From Halomonas salipaludis (lineage in GTDB: Bacteria; Pseudomonadota; Gammaproteobacteria; Pseudomonadales; Halomonadaceae): 64,000 nucleotides of DNA. The DNA lies in NCBI RefSeq assembly GCF_002286975.1, contig NZ_NSKB01000006.1, forward strand, positions 1-64,000. The letters are read 5' to 3'. Of the stretch, positions 18,729-27,829 are shown piece by piece (position 1 is the stretch's first letter; each line of letters begins with the position of its first letter). Made by a program: the position numbers and the translations under genes. Below the pieces are notes generated by a model, which saw nothing but the letters and a program-made list of their open reading frames with translations, was not told the DNA's origin and did no database searches.

Positions 18729-19316
18729 TTAGCGGGCCAAAAGCTGGCCTAACTCCGGGTCGCGGAAGGTGCGGTTGAGGCCATCGCTGAGCAGGTCGTT
18801 GACCATCCGCGTGTTGGTCTCCTGGTCCGGGCGCACGGCGTAGCTCTGGGTGCGGCGCGAGGTGTAGGTGCCGGTATAGGTGTTGCGCTGGTTGACCGCC
18901 TCGGCGCGGAACACCGCCTCGAGCACCGCTTCACCGAGCACCGGCACGCCGTCGCCGCGGGCGTAGTCGAGCCGCGTCAGGGTCAGGGTCAGCGAGGGGC
19001 GCCCGTCGCTGGGCTGGGTGGTCGGATTGAAGCCCATGCGGCGTACCGCGGCTTCGGCCTGCTCCTGCAGCTTGGGCACGATGTCGTGGGAGTTGACGGT
19101 GATCTCGGCTGCCGACATTGCCGAGCCGCTGCGCGTGCCGAGTACCTCGGATTGGCGTTCATCGACCACGTTGACGGTGACCTCCTGGCCGCCACCCGCC
19201 TGGGGGATATCGGCGGTGATCTGCGGGTCGACCTGCAGATAGTGGGGGCTGGTGCAGCCGGCCAGGGCCAGAGCGGCGGCGGCGAACAATGAGCGAAACC
19301 CAACGCGAGACAGCAT
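18729..19316 (-). CDS. YajG family lipoprotein
   Basis: The 195-residue protein has a signal peptide with a lipobox LALAGC (Cys20 as lipidation site) and the YajG-type domain: a beta-rich part with VDERQSEVLGTR and a C-terminal helix region (NTRMVNDLLSDGLNRTFRDPEL). It is expected in the outer membrane with no known biochemical function. It is transcribed alone on the minus strand. Confidence 0.85.
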   Translation of the reverse strand: MLSRVGFRSLFAAAALALAGCTSPHYLQVDPQITADIPQAGGGQEVTVNVVDERQSEVLGTRSGSAMSAAEITVNSHDIVPKLQEQAEAAVRRMGFNPTTQPSDGRPSLTLTLTRLDYARGDGVPVLGEAVLEAVFRAEAVNQRNTYTGTYTSRRTQSYAVRPDQETNTRMVNDLLSDGLNRTFRDPELGQLLAR

Positions 19317-19393
19317 GCGACAACTCCTGAGTGATCGACAGGCAAAAGACGATGCAATGGCATCTACGGCGAGTATAAGCTTCTACCACTCAG

Positions 19394-20041
19394 CTAGCAC
19401 GTCTCTGCGCTGCGCCGCCTAAGTAGACGACTCAATCGGTCGCGTAGTTTAGGCAGCGTGCGGGCCACTGGCGGCAGGCGGGTTGCCATTACTAACGTGG
19501 CAATAGCGGCGTACATCGCCCACTCTTGCATGTCGGCGCGCACTACCCAGAAGAAGTGCAGCAGTACCAGGCCCAAGATAGCGTAGGAAAATTTGTGCAG
19601 CGGCTTCCAGCGCTTGCCTAAACGGCGCATTGCCCAGCGGTTGGAGGTGGCGCCGAGCACAGCAAGGCCGATCAGCGCGATCATGCCAACGATGATATAG
19701 GGCCGTTTTACCAGCTCGCTACCGAGCAGGGCCCAATCAAGCCCCAGGATGAATAGTGCGTAGCAGAGCATGTGCAAGGTGGCATAGGCGAGTGTCCACA
19801 GGCCCAGTTGCCGGCGGATCAGCGCAAAGCCTTTCCAGCGGGTGAGCTTGGTCAACGGCGTAAGGCTCAGGGTGAGAAGCAGCATCCAGAGTCCACCGAT
19901 GCCGATATTCAGCAGCAGGTAATTCCCCGGCTCGGGGCCAGCGGCGTTGATCGCCACCTGCCAACTCCACAACAGCAGTGGCGCTAGCGCCGCCAGGAAC
20001 ACGCCCACGCGCCACAGTAGCCAAAAGCGTTGGGCTGCCAT
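19394..20041 (-). CDS. msrQ: Protein-methionine-sulfoxide reductase heme-binding subunit MsrQ
   Basis: The 215-residue integral membrane protein has six predicted helices with heme-ligand histidines in ATLHMLCY, LHKFSYAI and LLHFFW, as in the YedZ/MsrQ ferric-reductase-like family. It passes electrons from the quinone pool to periplasmic MsrP. Its ATG overlaps the msrP stop (ATGA). Confidence 0.94.
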   Translation of the reverse strand: MAAQRFWLLWRVGVFLAALAPLLLWSWQVAINAAGPEPGNYLLLNIGIGGLWMLLLTLSLTPLTKLTRWKGFALIRRQLGLWTLAYATLHMLCYALFILGLDWALLGSELVKRPYIIVGMIALIGLAVLGATSNRWAMRRLGKRWKPLHKFSYAILGLVLLHFFWVVRADMQEWAMYAAIATLVMATRLPPVARTLPKLRDRLSRLLRRRSAETC

Positions 20042-21057
20042 CAGTAGTGCTTCCTTAGATCCATGCCAGCATACAGCTCGGCGACATCGTCGGCGTAGCC
20101 GTTGAACATCAGGGTATCGATGGTATTGGTGTTGAACAGGGTATTGGGTAAGCGGCGCTCGGTGGCCTGGCTCCAGCGTGGGTGATCGACCTCGGGGTTG
20201 ACGTTGGCGTAGAAGCCATACTCATTGGCGGCGATTTGCTGCCAGGAGTTGAGTGGCTGCTCTTCCACCAGCGAGATACGTACAATCGACTTGATGCTCT
20301 TGAAGCCATATTTCCAGGGCACCACCAGCCGCAAGGGGGCGCCGTTCTGGTTGGGCAACTCCCGGCCATACATGCCCAGCGCGAGCAGTGTCAGTGGATG
20401 CATGGCTTCATCCAGGCGCAAGCCTTCCACGTAGGGCCAGTCGATTATCGAGAACGAGGAGCGTTGACCGCGCATTTGCTCAGGATCCACCAGGGTTTCA
20501 AAGCGCACGTACTTGGCTTTGCTGGTGGGCTCGGCGCGCTTGATCACCTCGGCGAGGGGGACGCCTAGCCAGGGGATCACCATCGACCACGCTTCTACGC
20601 AGCGCAGGCGGTAGATGCGTTCTTCAAACTGCGCGGGCTTGGCGACGTCCTCCAGGGCAAAACGCCCACCGTTATTGACTTCACCATCCACCACCACACT
20701 CCAGGGCTGGGTTTGCAGGCTGCCTGCATGGCGGGCGGGATCGCGCTTGTCTGTGCCAAACTCGAAAAAGTTGTTGTAGCCACTGGCGTCATCAAAAGGA
20801 GCGATTCGGTCTTTTTCAGGGTCGCTTGGGGTGATGGCCCGCCACTGGGTGTCGCTGATTTTTTCCTTTAGCCATGCCGGTGGGCTGCCTTCTGGAACAT
20901 CCGAGTAGTCGGCATTGGCGTGCACGTTGCCGGAGAGGGCTAGCCCCGCGCCCAAGCCCACCATACCTCCCATAAAGCGGCGACGTGACAGATAGATGGA
21001 CTCGGGCGTGACATCGGATTCGTGCAAGTCACTGGGTTTGGCAATCTTGATCAGCAT
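20041..21057 (-). CDS. msrP: Protein-methionine-sulfoxide reductase catalytic subunit MsrP
   Basis: I place the start at [19 protein letters not shown] (ATG 21055-21057; AGGAG seven bases upstream), 338 residues. The Tat signal [24 protein letters not shown] marks export of a folded molybdoenzyme. The molybdenum-ligand Cys is in [11 protein letters not shown]. MsrP repairs methionine sulfoxide in periplasmic proteins after reactive chlorine or oxygen stress. It lies downstream of a two-component system and a Met-rich secreted peptide on the same strand, which suggests one stress-response unit. Confidence 0.95.
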   Translation of the reverse strand: MLIKIAKPSDLHESDVTPESIYLSRRRFMGGMVGLGAGLALSGNVHANADYSDVPEGSPPAWLKEKISDTQWRAITPSDPEKDRIAPFDDASGYNNFFEFGTDKRDPARHAGSLQTQPWSVVVDGEVNNGGRFALEDVAKPAQFEERIYRLRCVEAWSMVIPWLGVPLAEVIKRAEPTSKAKYVRFETLVDPEQMRGQRSSFSIIDWPYVEGLRLDEAMHPLTLLALGMYGRELPNQNGAPLRLVVPWKYGFKSIKSIVRISLVEEQPLNSWQQIAANEYGFYANVNPEVDHPRWSQATERRLPNTLFNTNTIDTLMFNGYADDVAELYAGMDLRKHY

Positions 21058-21162
21058 CTGGCATCTCCTGGTGAGGGTAAGCCTGTGGAAAGCATGCGTG
21101 GTAGCCACTCAGGTCAGTTTGCATGAGATGTATCACAGCCAACTCCCCAGGTTATTACGAAT

Positions 21163-22668
21163 TCATAACGTCGGACGTGAGGGGGCGTGTGCCGGTAGCC
21201 GTATGCAGAAGGAGGCCCCGCCAGACGCAGCGTTCTCAACGCGAATATCGCCACCCTGCAGTGTCATGATTCTGCGGGCAATCGCCAGCCCTAGCCCGGC
21301 ATGGCCAGCGCCACCAGAGGCTTCGCCGCGATAGAAAGGATCGAAGATATGCGGCAGATCCTGTTCCGAAATCCCAGGGCCGCTATCCCGCACGCAGACC
21401 TTCGGTTCGCCGTCCGCCTGGCCGACCACGACGTCTATATGGCCGCCAGCGGGGCTGTAGGCAATGGCGTTGCTGATCAGGTTGTCCAGCACACGTTCGG
21501 TCATGGCAAGGTCGGCGTAGGCGGTTGGCAACGCTGGATCGCCTCTTAGGCATAGCGTCAGCCGGTTTTCCCTCGCTGCCTGGCCGTGTTTCTGCACCAC
21601 ATCGTGCACCAGCTCGGCCAGCGGAAAGGGCTCCGGCACCGGCTGTTTCTCTCTTGCCTCGAGTGCGGCAAGTTCGAAGAGCTCATCCACCAGACGGCTC
21701 AAACGCCGGCCTTCCTTGAGCGCGATGTCGAGAAAGCGATCCTGCTCCTGTGGGCTGAGACGGTCACGCCGTAGTTTCAAGCTTTCGATATAGCCCTGCA
21801 TCGACGCCAGGGGCGTGCGCAGATCATGGGACACCTGGGCGACCAGACGCCGGCGCTGAGCATCTTTATCTGTCAGTTGCTCTATCTGGCAGGCAATCCG
21901 CTGGGCCATTTCATCAAAGGTGACGCCCAGGTAGTCGATCTCGTCACGTACCACGGGCCGTTTGTCGCGCCATCTATTGCTGTGCCAAGTGCTGGATGGG
22001 GTCTGGCTCATATCATTGTTCTTGAAGTCAGCCACTAGCCGCGTCAACGACCTCAGGCGGCGGGTCAGCAGATGGAAGATTGCCAGCCCTGCGACCATTG
22101 CCACTATCAGGCTAACCAGCAGTGCCCAGGCGCTCATCTCCAGCACTTTGCCGCCACGCGCCATGGTTTCGGCAGCGTCGTACTCTTCGCCCCGCAACAC
22201 CACATAAAGATACCCTTCTGGGTTATCTGCGGAGGGCACCGGAGTGACGGAGAAGACTTTCTGGCGGTCGTGGCTGCGGGGGTCGTCACCGAGTAGTGGG
22301 TAAAGGCTCATGTCATCCATTAGCCTGCGTATGGGGTCCAGGGAGACCTGGTTGCGTTTTATCCTCGCTGGATCCGCGGAATAGGAGAGAATGGTGCCAT
22401 CCAGGTCTAGCAGGTAGATCTCGATGCTGGGGTTAATCGCCATGTACAGGGCGAAGAGTTCTTCCAGAGCGCTACGGTCAAGCTCACCGTCGCTGACCAG
22501 ATTCCTGTCTGACACCAGGTTCTTGGCCAGATCCTGATGCAGTGCCTGGTTGACCGAAGCGCTATACTCACGCAGTGAATAGAGGCTGATAAAGGTATAT
22601 AGCAGGCCAATGGCAAGCAGCAGCAGAAACAGCCCCAGGGCCAGCCGAGTGTAGAGTGTTTTCAGCAT
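21163..22668 (-). CDS. Two-component sensor histidine kinase
   Basis: The 501-residue kinase has an N-terminal membrane helix (residues 8-30), a periplasmic sensor region (about 31-175) containing YLLDLDGTILSYSADP, a second helix (about 180-200), a HAMP domain, the phospho-acceptor His281 in VSHDLRTPLASMQGYIESL, and the ATPase boxes NAIAYSP, VRDSGPGIS and GLGLAIARRIM. Its gene follows the response regulator by 3 bp. Proximity to msrPQ suggests that it senses periplasmic oxidative or chlorine stress; the sensor domain itself does not reveal the signal. Confidence 0.93.
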   Translation of the reverse strand: MLKTLYTRLALGLFLLLLAIGLLYTFISLYSLREYSASVNQALHQDLAKNLVSDRNLVSDGELDRSALEELFALYMAINPSIEIYLLDLDGTILSYSADPARIKRNQVSLDPIRRLMDDMSLYPLLGDDPRSHDRQKVFSVTPVPSADNPEGYLYVVLRGEEYDAAETMARGGKVLEMSAWALLVSLIVAMVAGLAIFHLLTRRLRSLTRLVADFKNNDMSQTPSSTWHSNRWRDKRPVVRDEIDYLGVTFDEMAQRIACQIEQLTDKDAQRRRLVAQVSHDLRTPLASMQGYIESLKLRRDRLSPQEQDRFLDIALKEGRRLSRLVDELFELAALEAREKQPVPEPFPLAELVHDVVQKHGQAARENRLTLCLRGDPALPTAYADLAMTERVLDNLISNAIAYSPAGGHIDVVVGQADGEPKVCVRDSGPGISEQDLPHIFDPFYRGEASGGAGHAGLGLAIARRIMTLQGGDIRVENAASGGASFCIRLPAHAPSRPTL

Positions 22669-22671
22669 GAC

Positions 22672-23373
22672 TCATTCGCGGAAGCGATAGCCCACCCCCC
22701 AAACCGTCTGGATGAACTCCGGATGAGTTGGATCCGTTTCGATCTTGCTCCGCAGGCGGTTGATGTGGGTATTGACGGTGTGCTCGTAACCTTCGTGGCT
22801 ATAGCCCCATACGCTATCGAGCAGCTGGACACGGCTGAATACGCGGCCCGGATGGCTGGCAAAGTGCCAAAGCAGATCGAATTCCCGTGCGGTAAGTTCG
22901 ACGGCCTGCTCTCTAATAAACACCCGCCGACGAATAGGATCAATACGCAGTCCATCAGCGGTTAGCTCGTTATCGCAGGTTGCCACGCTTGCCGCGGATG
23001 CCATGGCATCCACGCGTCGGAACAAGGCCTTCACCCTGGCCGACAGTTCGGCCACGCTGAACGGTTTGGTGAGGTAATCATCCGCCCCCATTTCCAGGCC
23101 CAGAACCCGATCCAATTCAGTGCTTTTGGCTGTCAGCATCAGTATTGGAACGTAGCCTGGGCCGGAGCGGATTTCGCGACATACTGATAGCCCATCGATG
23201 CCGGGCAACATCAGGTCGAGAATCACCAGGTCGATCCCACCTTCACGAAAGCGCCCAAGGCCGGTATCTCCCCGATCGCACAGAACGGGATGCATGCCAA
23301 GTTCGGCCACATGCATGCGGACGAGCTCACCGATACCCGGGTTGTCCTCAACAATCAGTACGTTTCGTGTCAT
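22672..23373 (-). CDS. OmpR-family response regulator
   Basis: The 233-residue protein has a receiver domain with acidic residues in VEDN, phospho-acceptor Asp53 in VILDLMLPG, and Lys in TKPF. The winged-helix domain ends in RVQLLDSVWGYSHEGYEHTVNTHINRLRSKIE. It is the partner of the kinase gene immediately downstream. It probably controls the adjacent msrP/msrQ and Met-rich peptide genes, by analogy with HprR-type systems. Confidence 0.94.
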   Translation of the reverse strand: MTRNVLIVEDNPGIGELVRMHVAELGMHPVLCDRGDTGLGRFREGGIDLVILDLMLPGIDGLSVCREIRSGPGYVPILMLTAKSTELDRVLGLEMGADDYLTKPFSVAELSARVKALFRRVDAMASAASVATCDNELTADGLRIDPIRRRVFIREQAVELTAREFDLLWHFASHPGRVFSRVQLLDSVWGYSHEGYEHTVNTHINRLRSKIETDPTHPEFIQTVWGVGYRFRE

Positions 23374-23411
23374 AGGTTCCTGGCTTTTACATACTCGCGA
23401 GTCGCTGGGGC

Positions 23412-23654
23412 TTACATGCCGTCGCTTTCCATCTCCTCATCCATATCGCCTTCCATATCCATATCGCCTTCCATGTCCATATCATCGCCTTCCATGGAGT
23501 CGGACATATCCTCCGTCATCATGTCACCATCATCCATTGACTCATGCATGTCGTCTTCCATCATGCCTTCGTCGGACATCATGTCGTCTGCGTGGCTGGC
23601 CGTTGCCATCAGGCTGAAGAGGCAGATGGCTGCGATAGTAGTGAACTTGCTCAT
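23412..23654 (-). CDS. Secreted methionine- and acid-rich small protein (MrpX-like?)
   Basis: The 80-residue protein has a clean signal peptide (MSKFTTIAAICLFSLMATASHA). The mature part of about 58 residues consists almost only of Met, Asp, Glu, Gly and Ser: 17 are Met. The coding start has AAGGAG seven bases upstream. It lies 38 bp before the response regulator gene and on the same strand as the msrPQ genes. In Azospira, a Met-rich periplasmic peptide (MrpX) scavenges hypochlorite and is recycled by the YedY/MsrP enzyme. This protein fits that role by composition and context, though its acidic repeats could also bind metal. Confidence 0.8.
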   Translation of the reverse strand: MSKFTTIAAICLFSLMATASHADDMMSDEGMMEDDMHESMDDGDMMTEDMSDSMEGDDMDMEGDMDMEGDMDEEMESDGM

Positions 23655-23809
23655 GGTGTGTCTCCTTGAGTCTCACGCCCGCCGGGCTGGCAGGTTCACC
23701 ACCTATACTCGGCGCTCACCATCACAGCAGAGTCACGAGGTATTAAAGAGTGTATCGCGAAAATCTCACAAAAGTGTCACAGGTGATCGGCGTGACCGTT
23801 TGGAAGAGT

Positions 23810-23930
23810 TAAAGGGGGCTGGCGACATCCCTGTCACTCGGACGTCGGGCAGCGGAGCTGCCCAAGTCGTCAGTCCCATTGCTGATGTTGCCTGCGGCGC
23901 ACACGGGGGCGGGGGAGTGCGCTGGCTCAG
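23810..23930 (-). repeat. Diverged relative of the 18461-18725 repeat
   Basis: Read on the minus strand, this stretch shares the order CGCACTCCCC, then TGACGAnTTGGnCAGCTnnGCTGC, then GTGACAGGGATGTCGCCAG with the repeat at 18461-18725. Accidental translations of both give the same string, DDLxSxAARRxSDxDVASP. It covers the gap between the Met-rich gene and the cysA stop. No inverted ends are visible here. Confidence 0.5.
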
Positions 23931-25018
23931 GCCACAGTCGGCTGGCGGCGCTTGACCACTTCATCGTCGAAGCGGCGCCAGCGGCGCGGGATTGCGTACA
24001 GCCGCTGGCCGCGGCTGATTGCCAGGCGCTCGAAGTCGGCATGGCGCACCGTGGCCAGCCACGGCGCCGGCAGCCAGTCGGCTTCCAGCTCGACGCGCAC
24101 TTCGGCGCCCACCGGCGAGATCGCGGTCACCGTCACCGGCAGCCGTGCAGTGTCGCTGGGGGCATCGGCCAGCTTGAGCTCGTGGGGGCGCAGCAGCAGC
24201 TCCTCGCGGCCGTCGTCGAGCTCGCTCACCGCCAGCTGGGCGTCGCCGCAGGTCAGCACGCCGTCGCGCACGTCGCCCTCGAGGCGGTTGACGTCGCCGA
24301 GGAACTCGAACACGAAGCGGTTGGCCGGGGCTCGGTAGAGCGCCTCGGGGGTATCGATCTGCTCGATGCGGCCGTTACTCATCACCACTACCCGGTCGGA
24401 GAGCTCCAGTGCCTCCTCCTGGTCGTGGGTGACGAACACGCTGGTGAAGTTGAGCTCGTCGTGCAGGTGACGCAGCCAGCGGCGCAGGTCCTGGCGCACC
24501 TTGGCGTCCAGCGCACCGAACGGCTCGTCGAGCAGCAGCACATCGGGGCGCAGCGCCAGGGCCCGGGCCAGCGAGACACGCTGCTGCTGGCCGCCGGAGA
24601 GCTGCGCCGGGTAGCGCTTGGCGAAGTCCTCGAGCTGCACCATCTCCAGCAGACGGTGGACCCGGGCACGGATCTCGCCGCTGCTGGGGCGCTGCTTGCG
24701 CGGCATCACGGTGAGGCCGAAGGCGACGTTGTCGAACACCGACATGTGGCGGAACAGCGCATAGTGCTGGAACACGAAGCCGATGCGCCGGTCGCGCACG
24801 TGGACCTGGGTGACGTCGCGATCGCCGAACTGAATGCGTCCGGCAGGCTTGGCGTCGGCCAGCTCGAGCCCGGCAATGATGCGCAGCAGGGTGGTCTTGC
24901 CCGAACCCGAGGGGCCGAGCAGGCCGACCAGCTCGCCATCGTGGATGTCGAGGTCGATCGGTTCCAGGGCCTGGGTGCGGCCGAAGGTCTTGGCGATATT
25001 GGTCAGACGGATGCTCAT
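23927..25018 (-). CDS. cysA: Sulfate/thiosulfate ABC transporter ATP-binding protein
   Basis: The 363-residue ATPase has Walker [12 protein letters not shown] (residues 36-46), the signature [15 protein letters not shown], Walker [12 protein letters not shown], and a C-terminal TOBE-like domain. It is the last gene of the operon for the substrate-binding protein, CysT, CysW and CysA. It powers sulfate import at the inner membrane. Confidence 0.95.
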   Translation of the reverse strand: MSIRLTNIAKTFGRTQALEPIDLDIHDGELVGLLGPSGSGKTTLLRIIAGLELADAKPAGRIQFGDRDVTQVHVRDRRIGFVFQHYALFRHMSVFDNVAFGLTVMPRKQRPSSGEIRARVHRLLEMVQLEDFAKRYPAQLSGGQQQRVSLARALALRPDVLLLDEPFGALDAKVRQDLRRWLRHLHDELNFTSVFVTHDQEEALELSDRVVVMSNGRIEQIDTPEALYRAPANRFVFEFLGDVNRLEGDVRDGVLTCGDAQLAVSELDDGREELLLRPHELKLADAPSDTARLPVTVTAISPVGAEVRVELEADWLPAPWLATVRHADFERLAISRGQRLYAIPRRWRRFDDEVVKRRQPTVA

Positions 25019-25019
25019 A

Positions 25020-25841
25020 TCAAGCCTCCTGGCGCGCGGCGCGCCATTCCAGGCCGGCCTTGGCGGCCAGCGTCAGCAAAGCGATCAGGGCCAGCAGCGC
25101 GGCGCTGGCGAAGGCGCCCACGGTGTTGTAGTCCTGGTAGAGCTGCTCGAGGTGCAGCGGCAGGGTGTTGGTCTGGCCGCGGATGGCCCCGGAGACCACC
25201 GACACGGCGCCGAATTCACCCACCGCACGGGCGTTGGTGAGGATCACCCCGTAGAGCAGCGCCCAGCGGATGTTGGGCAGGGTCACGCGGCGGAACAGCG
25301 TCCAGCCCGAGGCACCGAGGGTCACTGCTGCCTCTTCGTCCCGCGAGCCCTGGGCCTGCATCAGCGGAATCAGTTCGCGGGCCACGAAGGGGCAGGTGAC
25401 GAAGATGGTCACCATCAGGATGCCCGGCCAGGCGAACATCAGCTGGATGTCGTAGCCGTCGAGCCAGCTGCCGATCCAGCCGTTACGGCCGTAGAGCAGC
25501 AGGTAGACCAGGCCGGCGACCACCGGCGACACCGCGAAGGGGATGTCGATCAGGGTCTGCAGCAGGCGCCGGCCGGGGAAGCTGAAGCGGGTCACCAGCC
25601 ACGCCAGCGCCACGCCGAACACCAAGCACACCGGGATGGTCAGCACGGTGATGAACAGCGTCAGGCCGATGGCGCGCAGCGTGTAGTGGTCGCTGACGTT
25701 GCTCCAGAACACCGCCACGCCCTGGGCGAAGGCCTGGGCGAAGATCGCCACCAGCGGCAGCAGCAGGAACAGCGCCGACAGCAGCACGGCACTGATCACC
25801 AGGATGCGCCGCACTCGCGGCGCGTCACCGATCCGTTGCAT
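25020..25841 (-). CDS. cysW: Sulfate ABC transporter permease CysW
   Basis: The 273-residue permease has six membrane helices and the EAA loop [23 protein letters not shown] that contacts the ATPase. The sequence [23 protein letters not shown] is typical of CysW. It ends 1 bp before cysA and its start overlaps the cysT stop. Confidence 0.95.
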   Translation of the reverse strand: MQRIGDAPRVRRILVISAVLLSALFLLLPLVAIFAQAFAQGVAVFWSNVSDHYTLRAIGLTLFITVLTIPVCLVFGVALAWLVTRFSFPGRRLLQTLIDIPFAVSPVVAGLVYLLLYGRNGWIGSWLDGYDIQLMFAWPGILMVTIFVTCPFVARELIPLMQAQGSRDEEAAVTLGASGWTLFRRVTLPNIRWALLYGVILTNARAVGEFGAVSVVSGAIRGQTNTLPLHLEQLYQDYNTVGAFASAALLALIALLTLAAKAGLEWRAARQEA

Positions 25842-26698
25842 CAGCCGCCTCCTCCATGCAGGCGCTTGATGAAGCGCCCCTGCCAGATATTGATCGCCAG
25901 CAGCAGCGCCAGCGACACAGCCAGCACCACCGAGGCGATGGCCGACGCGCCGACGTAGTCGTACTCCTGCAGGCGCACGAAGATCATCAGCGCGGTGATC
26001 TCGGTCTCATAGGGCGCGTTGCCGGCGATGAAGATGATCGCCCCGAACTCACCCAGCGAGCGCACGAAGGCCAGGCCGGTGCCGGTCACTAGCGCCGGCC
26101 ACAGGTGCGGCAGGATCACCCGGCGAAACGCCGTGGCGTCACTGGCGCCCAGCGTCAGCGCGGCCTCGTCGACCTCGTTGGGCAGGTCCTCGAGCACCGG
26201 CTGCACGGTGCGCACCACGAACGGAATGCTGGTAAAGGCCATGGCCAGCGCGATACCCACCCAGGTATAGGCGACCTGGATGCCCAGCGGGTCGAGCAGC
26301 CGGCCCATCCAGCCGTTGCTCGAGTAGAGCGTGGCCAGGGTAATGCCGGCCACTGCGGTGGGCAGCGCGAAGGGTAGGTCCATCAGCGCGTCGAGCAGGC
26401 GCTTGCCGGGGAAGTCGTAGCGCACCAGCACCCAGGCCAGCAGCAGCCCGAAGGCAGCATTGACCAGCGCGGCCACCGCCGCGGCACCGATGGTCACCGT
26501 ATAGCTGGCCACCACCCGCCCGTCGCTGATGATCCGCCAGTATTCCGCCAGGCTGATGCCCGAGAGCTGCCCGAACAGGCTGGTCATGGGCAGCAGCAGC
26601 ATCAGCGAGACGAAGGTCAGGCTGATGCCCAGCGATAAACCGAAACCCGGCAGCACCCGCTTGGGCGTGCTGCCGGTGATGTTGGCGAGCGTAATCAT
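25841..26698 (-). CDS. cysT: Sulfate ABC transporter permease CysT
   Basis: The 285-residue permease has six helices and the EAA loop VDEAALTLGASDATAFRRVILPHL. MDLPFALPTAVAGITLATLYSSNGW is characteristic of CysT/CysU. Its ATG overlaps the stop of the binding-protein gene (ATGA), so translation is coupled. Confidence 0.95.
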   Translation of the reverse strand: MITLANITGSTPKRVLPGFGLSLGISLTFVSLMLLLPMTSLFGQLSGISLAEYWRIISDGRVVASYTVTIGAAAVAALVNAAFGLLLAWVLVRYDFPGKRLLDALMDLPFALPTAVAGITLATLYSSNGWMGRLLDPLGIQVAYTWVGIALAMAFTSIPFVVRTVQPVLEDLPNEVDEAALTLGASDATAFRRVILPHLWPALVTGTGLAFVRSLGEFGAIIFIAGNAPYETEITALMIFVRLQEYDYVGASAIASVVLAVSLALLLAINIWQGRFIKRLHGGGG

Positions 26699-27717
26699 CT
26701 GCGCTGCAGCTGGTCCAGCAGGGCGCCGTTGGCGAAGTGATTCTCCATCGCCTCGTCCCAGCTACCGAACACGTCCTCGACGCGCAGCAGCTCGGTCTCC
26801 GGGAACTGGTCGGAGAACTCCTCGGCGACCGTTTCGTTGTTGACGCGGTAGTTGAAACCGGCCAACTGGCGCTGAGCGTCTTCGCTGTAGAGGTAGTCGA
26901 TGTAGGCCTCGGCCAGGTCGAGGTTGCCGTTACGCTCGGCGTTGGGGCCGACCACCGCCACCGGGAACTCGGCCAGGATGCTGACCGGCGGCACGATCAC
27001 CTCGTAGTCTTCGCTACCGTATTCGCCGCGGATGTTGTTGACCTCTGACTCGAAGCTGATCAGCACATCGCCGATACCGCGCTCGATAAAGCTAGTGGTA
27101 GCGCCGCGGCCGCCGGTGTCGAACACCGCCACGTTGCGCAGGAAAGTGCGCATGAAGTCGTGGATCTGCTCCTCGTCGCCGTCGAACTGGTCATCGGCGA
27201 AGCCCCAGGCGGCCAGGTAGGTATAGCGGCCGTTGCCCGATGTCTTGGGATTGGGGAACACGATCTCGATATCTTCGCGGACCAGGTCGTCCCAGCTCTC
27301 GATGCCCTGGGGGTTGTCCTTACGCACCAGGAAGGCGGTGGTGGAGTAGTAGGGCGAGGCGTTGTTGTCGAAGGCGTCCTGCCAGTCTTCGGCCACCAGG
27401 CCGCCGTCGGCCAGCGCCTGGACATCGGTGACCTGGTTGTAGGTCACCACGTCGGCGCGCAGGCCCTGCAGGATGGCGCGGGCCTGGGCCGAAGAGCCGC
27501 CGTGGGACTGCTGCACGTCGATCTCCTCGCCGTGCTCCTCCTGCCAATGGGCGATGAACTCGGGGTTGATCGCCGAGAACAACTCGCGGGCGATATCGTA
27601 GGAGGAGTTGAGCAGCTCGCGCTCGGCGGCCACGCTTGGCGTGGCGATACCGGCAACCAGTGCGGCGGTCAGTGAGGCGCCGAGGGCGCCGCGGCGAAAC
27701 AGGGAAGTGGCTGACAT
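26695..27717 (-). CDS. sbp: Sulfate ABC transporter substrate-binding protein
   Basis: I place the start at ATG 27715-27717 (MSATSLFRRGALGASL), with GGAG upstream; a GTG six codons earlier is possible. The 340-residue protein has a signal peptide ending near VAAERELLN, then LLNSSYDIARELF, QSHGGSSAQARAI and ADVVTYNQVTDV, the sulfate-binding motifs of the Sbp/CysP family. It is the first gene of the sulfate operon, with an AT-rich promoter region upstream. Whether it is Sbp or CysP (thiosulfate) cannot be told from sequence alone. Confidence 0.93.
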   Translation of the reverse strand: MSATSLFRRGALGASLTAALVAGIATPSVAAERELLNSSYDIARELFSAINPEFIAHWQEEHGEEIDVQQSHGGSSAQARAILQGLRADVVTYNQVTDVQALADGGLVAEDWQDAFDNNASPYYSTTAFLVRKDNPQGIESWDDLVREDIEIVFPNPKTSGNGRYTYLAAWGFADDQFDGDEEQIHDFMRTFLRNVAVFDTGGRGATTSFIERGIGDVLISFESEVNNIRGEYGSEDYEVIVPPVSILAEFPVAVVGPNAERNGNLDLAEAYIDYLYSEDAQRQLAGFNYRVNNETVAEEFSDQFPETELLRVEDVFGSWDEAMENHFANGALLDQLQRR

Positions 27718-27829
27718 CAGATTCGGCTCCAGCACAAAAGTGTGTGATTGGAGCGAAGGCTAAACCAACGATTAAGGAATGACAATCCTGTTTGTTATTC
27801 AATTTTGCAATATGGCCAATCGCCTTGCG

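Noticed and set aside
23412-23654. Met/Asp repeat gene as a low-complexity artefact
   Set aside because: It has a proper signal peptide and a well-spaced AAGGAG, and fits the adjacent operon, so I kept it as a gene.
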